Made by a program: the position numbers and the translations under genes
In this document: positions 1-10,955 of the stretch, in pieces
Numbering within the stretch: position 1 is the stretch's first letter
How the letters are laid out: the number at the start of each line of letters is the position of its first letter
Origin: Synaphobranchus kaupii
Taxonomy: Eukaryota; Chordata; Actinopteri; Anguilliformes; Synaphobranchidae
DNA length: 64,000 bases
Assembly (NCBI GenBank): GCA_029718625.1
Contig: CM056376.1
Location: 80,372,541 to 80,436,540, forward strand
Reading direction: 5' to 3'
Notes under the pieces: model-generated
What the model was told of the DNA's origin: nothing
The model's input: only the letters and a program-made list of their open reading frames with translations
Database searches by the model: none

Positions 1-878
1 CAAAACCGTTGTTAAAAACCTATGGAAAAATATAAGTTATCTACATAATCATGCAGGGGCTGCTAAATTAGTTCATAACAGCCAACAAAGCCTGAATAAG
101 CGTTGAGGAGCCTAGCATACCTGCCATCTCTTATGAGGGATTTCCATTTCTTTACATTTATAAATACATAATTACACTGCTATACTGCTGCAGTCATATT
201 CCCACTTGTTTAACTGAATTCCTGACCCGCTGTCGGTGCTTTGAGCACACAATAGATTTAAATGCCAGTTCATTCCATTGCATCTAAAAGCTTGCTTTAG
301 AAATAGCATTAAAATGCAATATCAAACATCATTTTGACTTAGCATTTAGAAGCATATATTTTCTACATAAAATGTTAATGGTGCTGTCACTAGTGAGACA
401 ATCAACTTCTCTCTCTCTCTTATTTGCCTGGAGCTGCTGAAATGGGTTTAACAAAGTTTAATTGAATTCAGCTAGTTTTTCTCATACAGATAGGAAAATA
501 GATTATTTCTAGGTCTTCCTCTAAGTACTGTGTGTCTAATCCCAGCTAAATGCACACGCACCGTGATAAGGTTGGTTCTGTTAGGGACCCGGTCCGTATT
601 CTGTGCTGGTCCAGTTCTGACCTCATCTTGTCCATTTCATCAACAAGATGAGTCTAGTTGGAAAGACACAACAAAGACATGCGAAATGAAGAGTATATGG
701 GGAAAAAGCAAGCGCCAAATGCTGATATTTTAATATCTATAGTTAATTAAAATATTTCACAGCATAAAAAATATTCTCCAGCAAAGCCAAAGACATTTTT
801 TGCTGGACACATGCCAGAAAGCACTACACAAAACTGGCTTATGAACATTTAATTACATATTGAACCTTGGACACCTAC
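1..878. other. ppfia2 intron (3' end of window), no feature seen
   Basis: AT-rich sequence downstream of the 879-941 exon. I looked on the minus strand for the next liprin exon and did not find it. No recognisable repeat, RNA gene or transposase fragment. Confidence 0.6.
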
Positions 879-941
879 TTTGTCATGGATTGAATCTTCC
901 AACTGTTTTCGTAAGCTTTCAGAGTCCTGAATCAAAACATT
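879..941 (-). CDS. ppfia2: ppfia2 internal exon (21 codons, NVLIQDSESLRKQ...)
   Basis: A 63-nt exon too short to appear as an obvious open frame. It reads NVLIQDSESLRKQLEDSI and ends HDK, directly continuing MAALEEK of the preceding exon. The acceptor is CTGTTTTAG, the donor is AAA followed by GTAGGTGT, phase 0 at both ends. The human alpha-2 counterpart begins NVLIQESE. The next expected segment (beginning ERLAEEIEKL) is not in 1-878, so it lies outside the window. Confidence 0.92.
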
Positions 942-1127
942 CTAAAACAGAGACAACAATTTAATACATCACAAAAGGGAACTTCAATGGTATCAATGGT
1001 ATATTACCAAATTAGACTTGGGCTTTTCACATGAATTTACGGTAATAACAAGTGCACAGTTGCCTTTGTATCGCTGCATAGCAATTGACCTGATTTTCCT
1101 ATGTATGCTGTACTGTACACATCTTAC
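942..1127 (-). other. ppfia2: Short ppfia2 intron (186 bp)
   Basis: Bounded by donor GTAAGATG and acceptor CTGTTTTAG on the minus strand. No repeats seen. Confidence 0.85.
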
Positions 1128-1259
1128 CTTCTCTTCCAGTGCTGCCATTCTCTCTTTCAGGTGCAGCTGCAGTCGCTCATTGGACTCCGTCAGAAGCCGG
1201 TCAACGGTGTCCGACAGGCGCTTGTTGTGCTCCTCATTCATTTTTTCTCTCTGCCTAGC
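1128..1259 (-). CDS. ppfia2: ppfia2 internal exon (44 codons, [18 protein letters not shown]...)
   Basis: The exon reads [20 protein letters not shown], then [14 protein letters not shown], and ends MAALEEK. The acceptor is ATCTTAAG (an AAG acceptor with a weak pyrimidine tract), the donor is AAG followed by GTAAGATG, 132 nt, phase 0. The sequence is close to invariant in liprin-alpha-2. It is separated from the next exon by an intron of only 186 bp, the shortest in the window. Confidence 0.95.
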
Positions 1260-1407
1260 CTTAAGATTAAAACAAAAAAAATTATAATTATGCCATGTCA
1301 GAAAAGGATCAGTTCCTCAGGTGTTGCAATGTACAACTAAAATGCAAAAAGAAATGTTTTCTTGTTTTCCAATATAAATATTAAGATACTGTATGATGAC
1401 TGATTTA

Positions 1408-1572
1408 GGGCCTGATATACTGACCTGTAGCGTGTGCAAAACCTTTTAGCACACAATAACATGACAAATGACTGGTCATGGTATTTGTTTTGCACCAATC
1501 ATTGGTTGTGTTATTAGTTTTGCATGTGCTAAACGTTTTTGCACCTGCTAAAGGTCTTAGCAAATCAGGCCC
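1408..1572. mobile_element. MITE, family A copy 1 (GGGCCTGATTTACT ends)
   Basis: A 165-bp palindromic element with inverted ends GGGCCTGAT.TACT and AG.AAATCAGGCCC and internal inverted TTTTAGCAC / GTGCTAAA blocks. Related copies lie at 4363-4536 and 34927-35056. It has no coding capacity, so it is a non-autonomous DNA transposon. The superfamily is not certain; no clear target duplication is visible. Confidence 0.8.
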
Positions 1573-3595
1573 TTACTTACTTCCAGCTCAGCTTCATCCT
1601 TATTTGAAAGAATATCATACTCAGAAAATCTTGACAGTACAGTAAGAAATGTGAGCCATGACATGAAATATAATATGAAAAATGTCCTTTTTTAGACTAA
1701 TTTCTCAAGATTTTGTATACACCTGCTGTCCATCAAGTTGAGGGACAGTATACAACCATACCAATGCACACAGAGTTTGGTACATTTAAGGGTTTCCAAA
1801 ATAGCAACAGACTCTTATAAACACACAGAATACAATTTTGGATACAACTTCACACAGCCACACAATAAAGCTCAAATCTTGGGTTATTTTAGTTTTTCTT
1901 CTTACTTTTCCAGTCAAAATCATCAGAAATGCTACAGTTCCTCAATTATTAATTCTCCCCATAGGTCAATAACAACCAAAATAACATTGCTTTGTGGCCA
2001 AGATAGCTAGCCGGACTAAAATGTAAGTCATAAAACTCCACACTTAAATTCATACTCTAACCAAAAATACATTGTTATAACCAGGTGGAAATTTCTGAGC
2101 TGGCTAACAGCCTACCCAACATTTCTTTAAAAACAGCCAGACTTCTGGTAGTTAATAGTTTATTTCCAGAAGTAATTAGAACTAGCTAGCATATCACATA
2201 TTCCATTACTTGCTGGATGGCTACATAGCCGTTAACTAGCATGCTTTAGGTGTTTCTGTAAGAGAAACAAATTAGCTTCCCAGGGACATAACTATAGAGC
2301 TATATTTAGCAAGTTAGCTATCTACTGCTATATGTTTCCTCTCCTCAGTCAGAGTTTAGTTACCTAGGGGTAGGCATTGCTTCCTTTTTATACAGGTAAT
2401 AGTACTAATGTTACAGTTCAAAAAGAGGCTTGGTTTATTTAAATTAATGTTATGGAATACAAGACATACCACATCTGCCTCAGCTAGCCTCTTAGCTACA
2501 TAGAGTTTCATTTAAAAAAAAGAAAGCTAGCTTGCTAGCTTACACCAGTTCACTTGTAATAAGACTACTGAAGTTAACGAGCGAGCAACGAGTTTCGTCT
2601 CCCTTCCCATGGATGTTAGCTAGATAGTGACAAGCACTGCCATGCATAGACTTATTATTATTACTTATTTGAATGAACATTATACAGAATGCCAATACAA
2701 AACATGGTAGGCTAGTTGGAAAAGAACTGCCAGCTGCATTCTTGGTTAGTGCAGACCACCTTCTGTACCACAATCTGAACATTAAATCTAGATGACTTGG
2801 GTGAATGGCTGACTGTATACACCACTGTTTCACATCACTCTTGCTGACTCACAGTTTTATGTGATAATTTACAAAGACATCAAAAACACTTTTACAACCC
2901 AATTGTTGCTGATAGATAACTTTTAAATGACCACGTCAGAACATATTTTGCTGTTCTGATGTCTGCCTCACTGTTTTAATTGACTAAGCTCTACTGCTGA
3001 TCTCTGGAATACATATGCAATTGCTGTATTAATTTACTGAAAGCTATGTGTGATGTCTTGAATAGAAATACAGTGCAAGGTTACTGGGAATGAATGTAGT
3101 CAAACATGAGTTGGATTACTTTGCAATATGGCTTGTTTATTTCTGTGAAACATATTGATGAAAGTTTAGTTGCAACTTGCCATCATTTTGATATCAATAA
3201 TTTGGTATGCTGTTTTTATCTTTACAATAAAATGAAATGTCTACATTATGTGCACGTGACTTGGCTTTTTTACATTGAACATGGTTTGCGGGAATATAGA
3301 GATACACGTATACTATACCAAAAATAATTGGACTGCTGGATCATCATAATCTTTGCTGTAACAGACAATTCATCTAGCTGTAGTGGATGAGATAGGACAA
3401 CTCCTGGATCTCTACACTAGTAAACACTCAACATTAATTAAACCATACCATGGACCTATGGAGAATAAGCAGTAAACTGTAAACATGGAAAAACATGCAG
3501 CCAGCAGCTTCACATGCCATTTGCTTGATGATGGTAGCATCTGGCGGCCATTATCTGATTGGCTAAACCGTGTGCAGTGCTTTGAGGCTACTCAC
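1573..3595. other. ppfia2 intron; one repeat fragment, otherwise nothing
   Basis: AT-rich intron. Positions about 1740-1925 share a diverged repeat with 54500-54720 (TACAACTTCACAC, CCACACAATAAAGC and TTGGGTTATTTT blocks in the same order). The stretch 2150-2560 has many GCTAGC-type words but no defined element. No coding or RNA gene seen. Confidence 0.5.
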
Positions 3596-3680
3596 TCTGT
3601 GAAGCTCCTGGTTCTTCTCCTCAAGCTGGCCCTCCAGGTGACGCATGCGCTCCTCTATGCTCCCGTGGCGCCTCTTCAGC
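3596..3680 (-). CDS. ppfia2: ppfia2 internal exon with a +1 anomaly (HGSIEERMRHLEGQ...)
   Basis: The exon reads RHGSIEERMRHLEGQLEEKN and ends QELHR, matching the family segment that normally begins AEERHG. The donor is AGA followed by GTGAGTAG. From the conserved acceptor CCCGCAG the exon is 85 nt, not the expected 84: the codons for AEE are followed by one extra G before the RHG codons. Read from that acceptor, the frame hits TGA at codon 20. An AAG acceptor 7 bases further in (exon 3596-3673, 78 nt) restores the frame and gives RRHGSIEER, losing two residues net. Options are real acceptor use at 3673, an assembly error, or a damaged allele or copy. Confidence 0.88.
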
Positions 3681-4362
3681 CTGCGGGATGAAAAAGGGGG
3701 AAGGGGGGAGAGGGGTCCCGCCATTTTAGCAGCCATGGATGTGACGTGGTGCGCAGGCAGGAAGGCAAGACAGACAAGCCAAGCTTCTATTTTCTGCAAA
3801 CTACAGGTCCAAACGTTCATTTAGATCTAGTACACACTAAAGCGTGAGGAGAGGGACATCATTCAGGCAAGAAGCTGAAGAGAACAGCTCACTACGCATC
3901 AGCTGAACAGGGGGCTGTTTATGAAAGAGAGAAGGTTGATGTGGAGGTTTAGTCAGAGCGGCAAGAGACCAGCCAATGTGACATGCAGCTCTCCCATAGC
4001 TCCAGCAGAAACCTACTTTTCTTATACACAAAAGCCCGCTAAAGTGGAAACCGAACGAGGGCTCGCTACGACAGAAACAGAACAAAATAAAACACCATTA
4101 AAAAAAAAATAAATAAAATAAATCAAGGAGAAAGTCAGATGGATTCTAATCAGCAAAAGAAAGTAATGTCCTGTGGGGACTACCTTCCTACGTATGAAGC
4201 TCATGTCTTGGGGTTTAGCTTCCATAACATACTGATAATCACCAGGTGAGTAAGAGGAGCTTGGGTCAGACTAACAGGTTGAAGGGGAGAGGAGAGGGAC
4301 AAACCAAGTGTAAGAAAACTGGGTAAAAAAATACCTCCCACACACACAGACACACACACTAT
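3681..4362. other. ppfia2 intron, no feature seen
   Basis: Unique-looking sequence with a short A-rich run near 4100 and a short CACACA run near 4340. Open frames here are short and resemble no family I know. Confidence 0.5.
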
Positions 4363-4536
4363 GGGCTTGATTTACTAAGACCTTTTGCGTGTGCAAAACC
4401 TTTTAGCACATACAAAACCAATAACATGACTAATGATTGGTGATGGTATTTATTTGGCACCAATCATTGGTTGTGCCCATCAGTTTTGCATGTGCTAAAA
4501 GGTTTCGCACGACACTAAAGGACTTAAATCAGGCCC
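4363..4536. mobile_element. MITE, family A copy 2
   Basis: Begins GGGCTTGATTTACTAAGACC and ends with the inverted counterpart AAATCAGGCCC. It carries the same internal TTTTAGCACA and CACCAATCATTGGTTGTG segments as the copy at 1408-1572. Non-autonomous, 174 bp. Confidence 0.82.
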
Positions 4537-4850
4537 TCTATCTTCTTTCAGATAACAGGCACTGAACTGTCAGTATGTTAATCTTTTATTAAAGCGGTAC
4601 CTTGGATGGTCCTTAACCATAGGAAAACATTAGGAAGATGCACTGAGAACTTAGCAAACACCCATGTAAATGCCATCTTCTTGGTATGTGCTTGACACAT
4701 CACACCAAACACCTTCTCTGGGTTTAAATATTTTTAGAGAGTTTTAGGTTAAGCCCAATTAGATGTGTAGACATGTATTTGTACTGACAGTTTGTCTAAC
4801 TTCACCCTTGGTGCCATTTAAATGGACATGTTAGCAAAGGTGTGCAAATG

Positions 4851-5631
4851 CACTACATGGCTAAAAGTAAATATGGACACATGTTCATCCAACATCTCAT
4901 TTCAAAATCATGAGCATTAACATGGAGCTGGTCCCCCCTTTGCTGCTATAACAGCCTCCACTCCACTAGATGTTGGAAAATTGCTGCAGGGATTTGCTTG
5001 TATTCTGCTACAAGAGCATTACTGAGGTCGGACACTGATGTTGGGCGATTAGGCATGGCTTGCAGTCGGCGATCTAATTGATGGTGTTCAATGGGGTTGA
5101 GGTCTGTGCAGGCCGGTCCAAGTTCTTCTATACCGATCTCGACAAACAATTTCTGTATGGACCTTGCTTTGTGCACGGGGGCATTGTCATGCTGAAACAG
5201 GAAAGGGCCTTCCCCAAACTTTTGCCACGAAGTTGGAAGCCCAGAATACATATAATATAATATTAAAAAACAAGTATTTTAGTTTTATCATTAGACTTAA
5301 AATCGTATGTCTACTGCCTTCTTTTTTTTAAATAAGACAAAAGGATTCCAAATGACTTGAGACAGTTTTACTCAGTTCAAGATTTGCCAGTGGGGTAAGA
5401 TAATTCCACTTGTCAAGCAAAAAGTAACTTAAAACAAGCTAATCTAATCTATAATCTATATTTGGGAAAAGAAAAATAAATACATTTAAGTCTCATTTCA
5501 AGACTAAGACAAACCTTTCTTGCAGTGCTGTAGTGTTGAGATTTCTCTTTACTGGAACTAAGGGGCCTCGCCCAAACCATGAAAAACAACCCCAGACCGA
5601 AGGATGTCTGGATACCTTTGGCCATGTAGTG
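4851..5631 (-). mobile_element. Tc1/mariner-like element, deleted
   Basis: Inverted ends CACTACATGGC.AAAGTA face each other at 4851 and 5631, with TA following the right end. The minus strand from 5251 to about 4946 encodes the C-terminal part of a Tc1-type DDE transposase. The N-terminal two thirds are gone. Positions 5265-5520 are AT-rich, unrelated sequence occupying the place of the lost part. Confidence 0.85.
4946..5251 (-). pseudogene. Tc1-type transposase, C-terminal remnant
   Basis: The remnant shows FQHDNAPVHKARSIQK, where the second catalytic Asp lies, and DLNPIEH, where the third acidic residue lies, followed by the usual basic tail (RRLQAMPNRP, LVAEYKQIPAAIFQHLV). The helix-turn-helix domains and first catalytic Asp are missing. 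The usual [11 protein letters not shown] is altered (CTDLNPIEHHQ). It cannot encode an active enzyme. Confidence 0.88.
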
Positions 5632-7006
5632 TATATTTAGATTTCTATCCTCAGATTACATTGTTATGGACATTAATTTGAATTAACGAGCATGTGGCGA
5701 TGTGTAGGAGTATATATCTATGAGCATTAGCAGTTTAGCATTTTGACATTTACAGCAATGTTTTCCACCATCATATTCATGGCAGCTTCTTTTGTGAGCT
5801 GTTAGTCAAATGTAGATATCTATATACATTAGAACATAAACCAGAAGACATGCCATTTACAAAGCATCCCTTTCTCAATGTTGCTCCTCATTACCTCTTA
5901 GATTAATGTGATCATTATTATAAAGACAGCTAGCCTCATGTTTTCTTTGTCCAGGAGAGGTAAATTAAGAGTGGGTGATATATGACTTGTAATCAAAGTC
6001 TGTGAAACACGTAGTAAGACATTTTGTGCAGCCCAGCAAGAATTACCCTTATATGCTATAAAGTCAATTATCAATATGAGCAATTTGATACAAAAAATTC
6101 ACAAGCCTTCAAGCAGTTAATTTCCAGTAAAACTATAACAAAACAATAAACAAAAACAAGAAGAGATCTAACAAAATATTTCAGATGCACAGGAAGAACA
6201 CAGCCTTCATTTTAAGGAACTTTCTTGCTCCTCTCCAGAACACTGATCTCTGATCAGTTCAGTGAGTGTACATCTGACATCATGCAATCAGGGCTAGGTT
6301 GGAGGGTTTGTCATGAAGGACTGGTTACTTGTGATTAGTGCAGCTGTCCTGTAACTGTATACCACATTAGGCAATTTACACCTGACAAATGGGTAGTTAG
6401 TGGTGGCCGCTAAATTATGGTGTCAGTCTTTATACTATTATACCTGATAAATGGCAAAGGTGATGCTAGGCAGGCTCTCAGTGTGAGGAACATTTCAATT
6501 TAGGATGACTATACCTAAGGAAAAACAGGCAAGCACACACCACAGTATGGCCATGGCCATGCAGTGATGGTGTCAGTCTGCACCATGTGTTGGCTTGACT
6601 TCTAACACTGCCCAGAGATACTGGCCCTATACACTGCAACTCATGCTTACATGTTACACTCACTTAGACATTGTTACCTCTATGATGTGCATATCACTTA
6701 ACCATTAACCATTTACAATGAACTTCCAATGGAATTTTGCCAGTTGTTTTCCTAATTCACCCTGTTAGCATTATTTAATCAGACATGCTACTGAACCATT
6801 ACAGCATATCAATGGCTTACAAAAAAGATGCTCAGCTCTGGTCCTCAATGTTGTGCTTTTTCCAGTGCACTTTAAACCACTTAATACCTCTGAACCGAGG
6901 CTAAAGAATTTAAATCAATTATGTTCTCTATTGGGAAGTCTGCTACAAAGTCAGGACATCTGCAGGAGCTCTGGTGCTCAAGTACCAGAGCTGAGTAGCC
7001 CTGAAG
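5632..7006. other. ppfia2 intron, no feature seen
   Basis: AT-rich intronic sequence with only short non-homologous open frames. No repeat boundary, RNA gene or conserved-looking block recognised. Confidence 0.45.
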
Positions 7007-7293
7007 GCACTGAAACCATAGATATAGAACCATAGATATGACATATCATGTAATGTAATAGTAATTTGGAATTCTGAAATGGAACAATTCGGAAGCCATC
7101 TTACCTGGGTACAGCTATAATAGGAACCTATGGCAAAGTGTCCTGTACTTTCTAACCCACTGTGATGTCATAATCGGGTCTCAGAAGCCGGATAGCTGAT
7201 GATCGGCCCATAGATATAAAACCATAGTTACTGGCCACCATCTTACCTGGGTATTGTAGGATATCTATTATTTAGATATATATAAGTAAAGTA

Positions 7294-7386
7294 CCCCCCC
7301 CCCCCCCCCCCCCCTCCTCTCTCTATCTCTGTCGCTCTCTGTCTCTCTCTTTGTCTTTGTCATAAATTACCCCTCCCCCCCCCCCC
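7294..7386. repeat. Poly-C / polypyrimidine tract
   Basis: A run of 21 C residues at 7294-7314 is followed by a TCTC-rich stretch and a second C run ending near 7386. Low complexity; prone to sequencing error. Confidence 0.95.
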
Positions 7387-7669
7387 TTAACCCAATCAGG
7401 GCATGGATCCCCTCCCTGTCAAGGTATTTTATGAGTGTACTGCAGAAAAATAATTTAGTCAGTTCTGGAGTTTGTTTGGGGAAGTTCATCCTTTTTGGTT
7501 CCTTGTGCATTTCCTTTTGTTCCTGTTCAGCTGGAGGGTAAATAATATTGGCAATTTTTGGCTTATCTCTCTTTTACTGGTATATTCAAATTAATGTCTG
7601 GTTTAATGTCTTCCTTTTGTGAATTATAAGTAGTCAGCCTACATTCCTTCATGAATGTATGATTCCCAG

Positions 7670-9567
7670 GGCCCTATCTTACACCCGGCGCAAAGCGGCG
7701 CTAACCCAAACGCAAGTGTCTTTGCTATCTTACACCCGGCGCTAGGTCCATAATAACGCCTAACGCTTACGTCCTTTAACTAGCATGTATTCTTGCGCCA
7801 TCACAAGTGAACTGGGCGTGTTGGTCTTAAGATGAGGAGTGGCCAGGATTCTTTTTGGCGTATTGCTATCTTGAGCCAGCAGAAAGTGCTTGACCTAGAA
7901 CCACCACAAACCTGGTCTAAAGTCATGTCGCAGTTATTTACATGTTATTTTAACGGCGCATATAAGTGCGTCTACATAGGCGTGTGCACAACACGCATAC
8001 CCTCCTGTCTGTTACACACAGGGGCGTGCACAAGCATGACTAAAATATCTAGATCACAATGTGAAATATTATTATTGTGTAGGCTATATCAAAAATGCAT
8101 AATAATAAAAGGTTCCATAGGTCCACATACCTTTCCCTCAGCGAAGGGAAACAATGCCACATTACATTGCTCTCAGCCCACTCCATCAACATCCAGGCGA
8201 TGTGCGATGGTACGGGACAATGGCTATCCATTAAAAAGGAGCTGATAACACCTATAGCTATCAAGCCTAATGCGCAAATTGTCTTTGCACCTAATGCGTG
8301 AATTGTCATTCAATGGAAAACTCGCGTACTGCAATAGACGGACATTTGCGTTCTGAAAATGCGCTTCAGATGTCATTACAATACAGCTCTGTTTATCTAG
8401 GAATACAGCCTGTAAGTAGGCTAAATAGAATGGTTTGTGACTGAAAAAAGTTCAAAACCTTGTCCAGTGAATATTGCTTTTATTGTTTTTCAAATAGCCT
8501 AGGCTACAGCGGACTCGCTGTGCATAATGTTTTTTCGATAGACTATGGTTAAAAAACGGAGATAAATGTCATCATGTTAACTGAATTGTAGCCTAACCTT
8601 CATATTTTTTTAATTACAGTGACAAGGTTTCCATACCCTCAGCTTATTAAAACCCCGCTGATTCCATAACTGAACAAAATATTTTAAAGAGAACTAAGTG
8701 TCTAATTAGAAACAAATTGTTACACAATTAATTTACAATTAATTTTTATTCCATTATCTGCATGTTCGCTTTACAAGAGCAGGTCTGTTTCCCCTGCTGT
8801 AGGCCTACATCACACTTTTCACGGTCTTCCTGGGAAAGTGAATCGTTTTAAAGTATTACGCTACCAGTAAAACAGGTTGGTCACATTTCCATAAGCAGGA
8901 CATTATTAAACAAGGGAAAATATGCTGAACCTATGGGTTGCCAACCTGACAGATTTGTTGTATTTAGTGTCATCATTAAGGCAAAATAACATTAGTTATG
9001 TTATTAATCTAAATTAGAATGCAGGTAGCCTAATGAACTTCGGATGAAGCTTGAACATGAGTTCATTGCATAATCAAATGAAATTCGTTAAACAAGCAGG
9101 CTAATTTGGCGTTTTCTAAGGTGAGAAGGAAGCAATTGGTCGCTTATTCTCAGCTGTTGCAGGTGCTTTTAACGAAATTTAACAGCATATATTTTGTAAA
9201 CAGCACTGTCAGGAATTACCGGGAACTCATAATACTACTACTGCTACTGATCCATATAGCCTATTCCTTGATCGCACTAAACACGCACGAGCATGTCTGT
9301 TTCGCCATCATAAGCAATCCGCCAAGGTGGAAAAGCAGGCTTTTAAAGGGAATGGGGTATGACATTTTGATTGGTTTATTGCATGTCACGCCCAAGACAC
9401 ACCTATAATTAATGAAGAGACTAGGTTCAGCCCAGTTGCACCTTGCGCCGTGCTTAGCGCCCAAAAAACACGCCGTTAAAATAGCAAAAGTGGACTTGGA
9501 CACGCCCTAAATGGACTTAGCGCCATGCGCTTAGACTAAGCGCCAAGATCGCCAAGATAGGGCCCCC
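7670..9567 (+). mobile_element. PIF/Harbinger element, internally deleted (copy 1)
   Basis: Inverted ends GGGCCCTATCTT occur at 7670 and 9567, with subterminal GCGC-rich blocks (ACACCCGGCGCAAAGCGGCG and TTAGCGCCATGCGCTTAGAC). Internal sequence near 8165-8260 keeps decayed transposase words in order (HSINIQ..CD and DNGYPLK in different frames). The copy at 44814-45993 is the same family in inverse orientation with a longer transposase remnant, which gives the classification. Confidence 0.82.
8150..8260 (+). pseudogene. Harbinger transposase scrap
   Basis: HSINIQAMCD and, in another frame, DNGYPLK are visible about 40 bases apart. In the better copy (45205-45681) the same two motifs are separated by over 40 codons, so this copy has a deletion plus frameshift. 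Not functional. Confidence 0.65.
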
Positions 9568-9976
9568 CAGTCATTATTCTAATTGAATGTTTTCATTTAA
9601 TAAAATTACTTAATCTCAAGACCTGATTTAGACTTTGTTTTGGCTTGTTGGTTGATCCACCAGGTTACTGTTCGACTTACCTATCAAAGAATTCGGCGAT
9701 TTAATTGATGATTGTCATTTTTAATAATAATTATTAAAGTAAATCACGTAAAGCTTATTTTGAATGTAGGTTAAGTGAGGGGTTCTAGCACGCAATATCA
9801 CTTGTGTTCAGTATTCAGAGTGCTGAACGTTTTAACAAGGGCATTGACTGTTGGAACCGCTGGATTCAGAAAATACACATTTTACCTAATCCTCACTTAC
9901 CCGACAGTATGGTCTCAAAAATGGTGCCACTATGACATATGTCACATCTATGGTTCTTTATCTATGACTGAAACCC

Positions 9977-10123
9977 TCTAGTGAGCGGGTGGAATCTCAT
10001 AGACACTACGGCTGTCCAGGGTCAAGCCACCTTAGTCAACATATAGCGACATACCTCACCGGTGTGTTTGCATGTCTTGTGTACGTGCACTGCATGATGT
10101 GAGGTGTCTCTCGCGGCCTTTAC
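9977..10123. other. ppfia2 intron flank, no feature seen
   Basis: Short unique stretch between the inverted-end segment and exon 10124-10258. The GTAAAG donor lies at 10118-10123. Confidence 0.5.
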
Positions 10124-10258
10124 CTTGGTGAGAGCAGCAATTCGTTGGGCCAGCTCAGCCTCCACCTCTGGGAGCGTCTCCGCCTTCCTCATGGTCTGCT
10201 GCAGCTTCTGCTCCGCCAACTCCAACCTCTCTTGCAACTGCCTGTTCTTTTCCTCCAT
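10124..10258 (-). CDS. ppfia2: ppfia2 internal exon (45 codons, [17 protein letters not shown]...)
   Basis: The exon reads [20 protein letters not shown], then [16 protein letters not shown], and ends AALTK. The sequence is nearly invariant among liprin-alphas. The acceptor is CTTGTCAG, the donor is AAG followed by GTAAAGGC, 135 nt, phase 0. The initial ATG is an internal methionine, not a start codon; the open frame that begins here is only part of the gene. Confidence 0.96.
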
Positions 10259-10399
10259 CTGACAAGAGATGATGGACAAGAAACTCAGTCCTAAACCACA
10301 AAGTGCTCACATTCAGGAGTGCAGGAGGCCCAGACTGGTACAAATGAATCGCAACAAAAAACGTTTTCAAAATACAAAAATGCAAAGTGACACGCATAC

Positions 10400-10585
10400 A
10401 AAGCACTGTATAATAAAACTAGCTAAATCTAGGCCTGCCATTAAAAGTATTGGTATCAAAATGAGGCCAAGTTACAACAAACAATATTGGCTATCTTAGT
10501 TCACACAAATTAAACAAGCTGTATTCCAAACCAATGCTACCCAATGTTTCCAAAATTATTTCATGCAACTTGGCCCTGTGTTTTT
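10400..10585 (+). repeat. Interspersed repeat, family B copy 1
   Basis: The order TAGGCCTGCC..TTAAAAGT, ATCAAAATG, GTTACAACAAACAATATTGG, ATTCCAAA.CAATGCTA and TGCAACTTGGCCCTGTG matches 56415-56690 in the same orientation, and 57250-57505 and 62350-62600 inverted. About 75-80 percent similarity by eye. Family identity unknown. Confidence 0.75.
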
Positions 10586-10904
10586 TCATTTTACCATCTT
10601 CCATCCCAATATGGGAACTACAAGCTTTCAAAAAACTATGTTACTAAAGTAAATTCAAAGTCACTTTCCCCCTGAACTGCTTTACTTTTTCTGTCCTTTG
10701 CAGAATTTTGGAGGGTGGCTGTGCCAGGAGATAAACGCAACAGCCCTCGCACCTTCCAATTTTCGGAATATAATTTATCTAATGCCACTAATACGCACAA
10801 TCACACTCGAACAAAACAGTGGAGTGGTTCTTATCACAATATTGACTGTTCGGAAGTGTGAGCTAGGTGCCTCCCTAATTCTGCGACATTCCAGTTTCAA
10901 TAAT

Positions 10905-10955
10905 TGCATTTAAGGCATTTAACTGACGCTCTTATCCAGAGCGACTTACAATTAT
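10905..10955 (+). repeat. Teleost SINE/LINE tail fragment
   Basis: GGCATTTAACTGACGCTCTT followed by ATCCAGAGCGACTTACA is a very common fish repeat tail shared by several SINEs. Only the tail is recognisable. Confidence 0.7.

Larger units (their letters stand above)
7007..9976. mobile_element. Segment with inverted ends enclosing a Harbinger element
   Basis: The left end (about 7009-7046: CTGAAACCATAGATATAGAA then CCATAGATATGACATAT) is matched in inverted orientation at about 9934-9973. The segment between is 3 kb, of which 7670-9567 is a separate element inserted later. The remaining about 1 kb (poly-C at 7294, an ATAAAATTACTT polyadenylation-like region near 9600) has no coding capacity. 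Class unknown. Confidence 0.5.

Noticed and set aside
10124..10279. A small gene starting at the methionine of MEEKNRQLQ
   Set aside because: The ATG is internal to a liprin exon bounded by AG and GT splice sites; neighbouring exons continue the protein.
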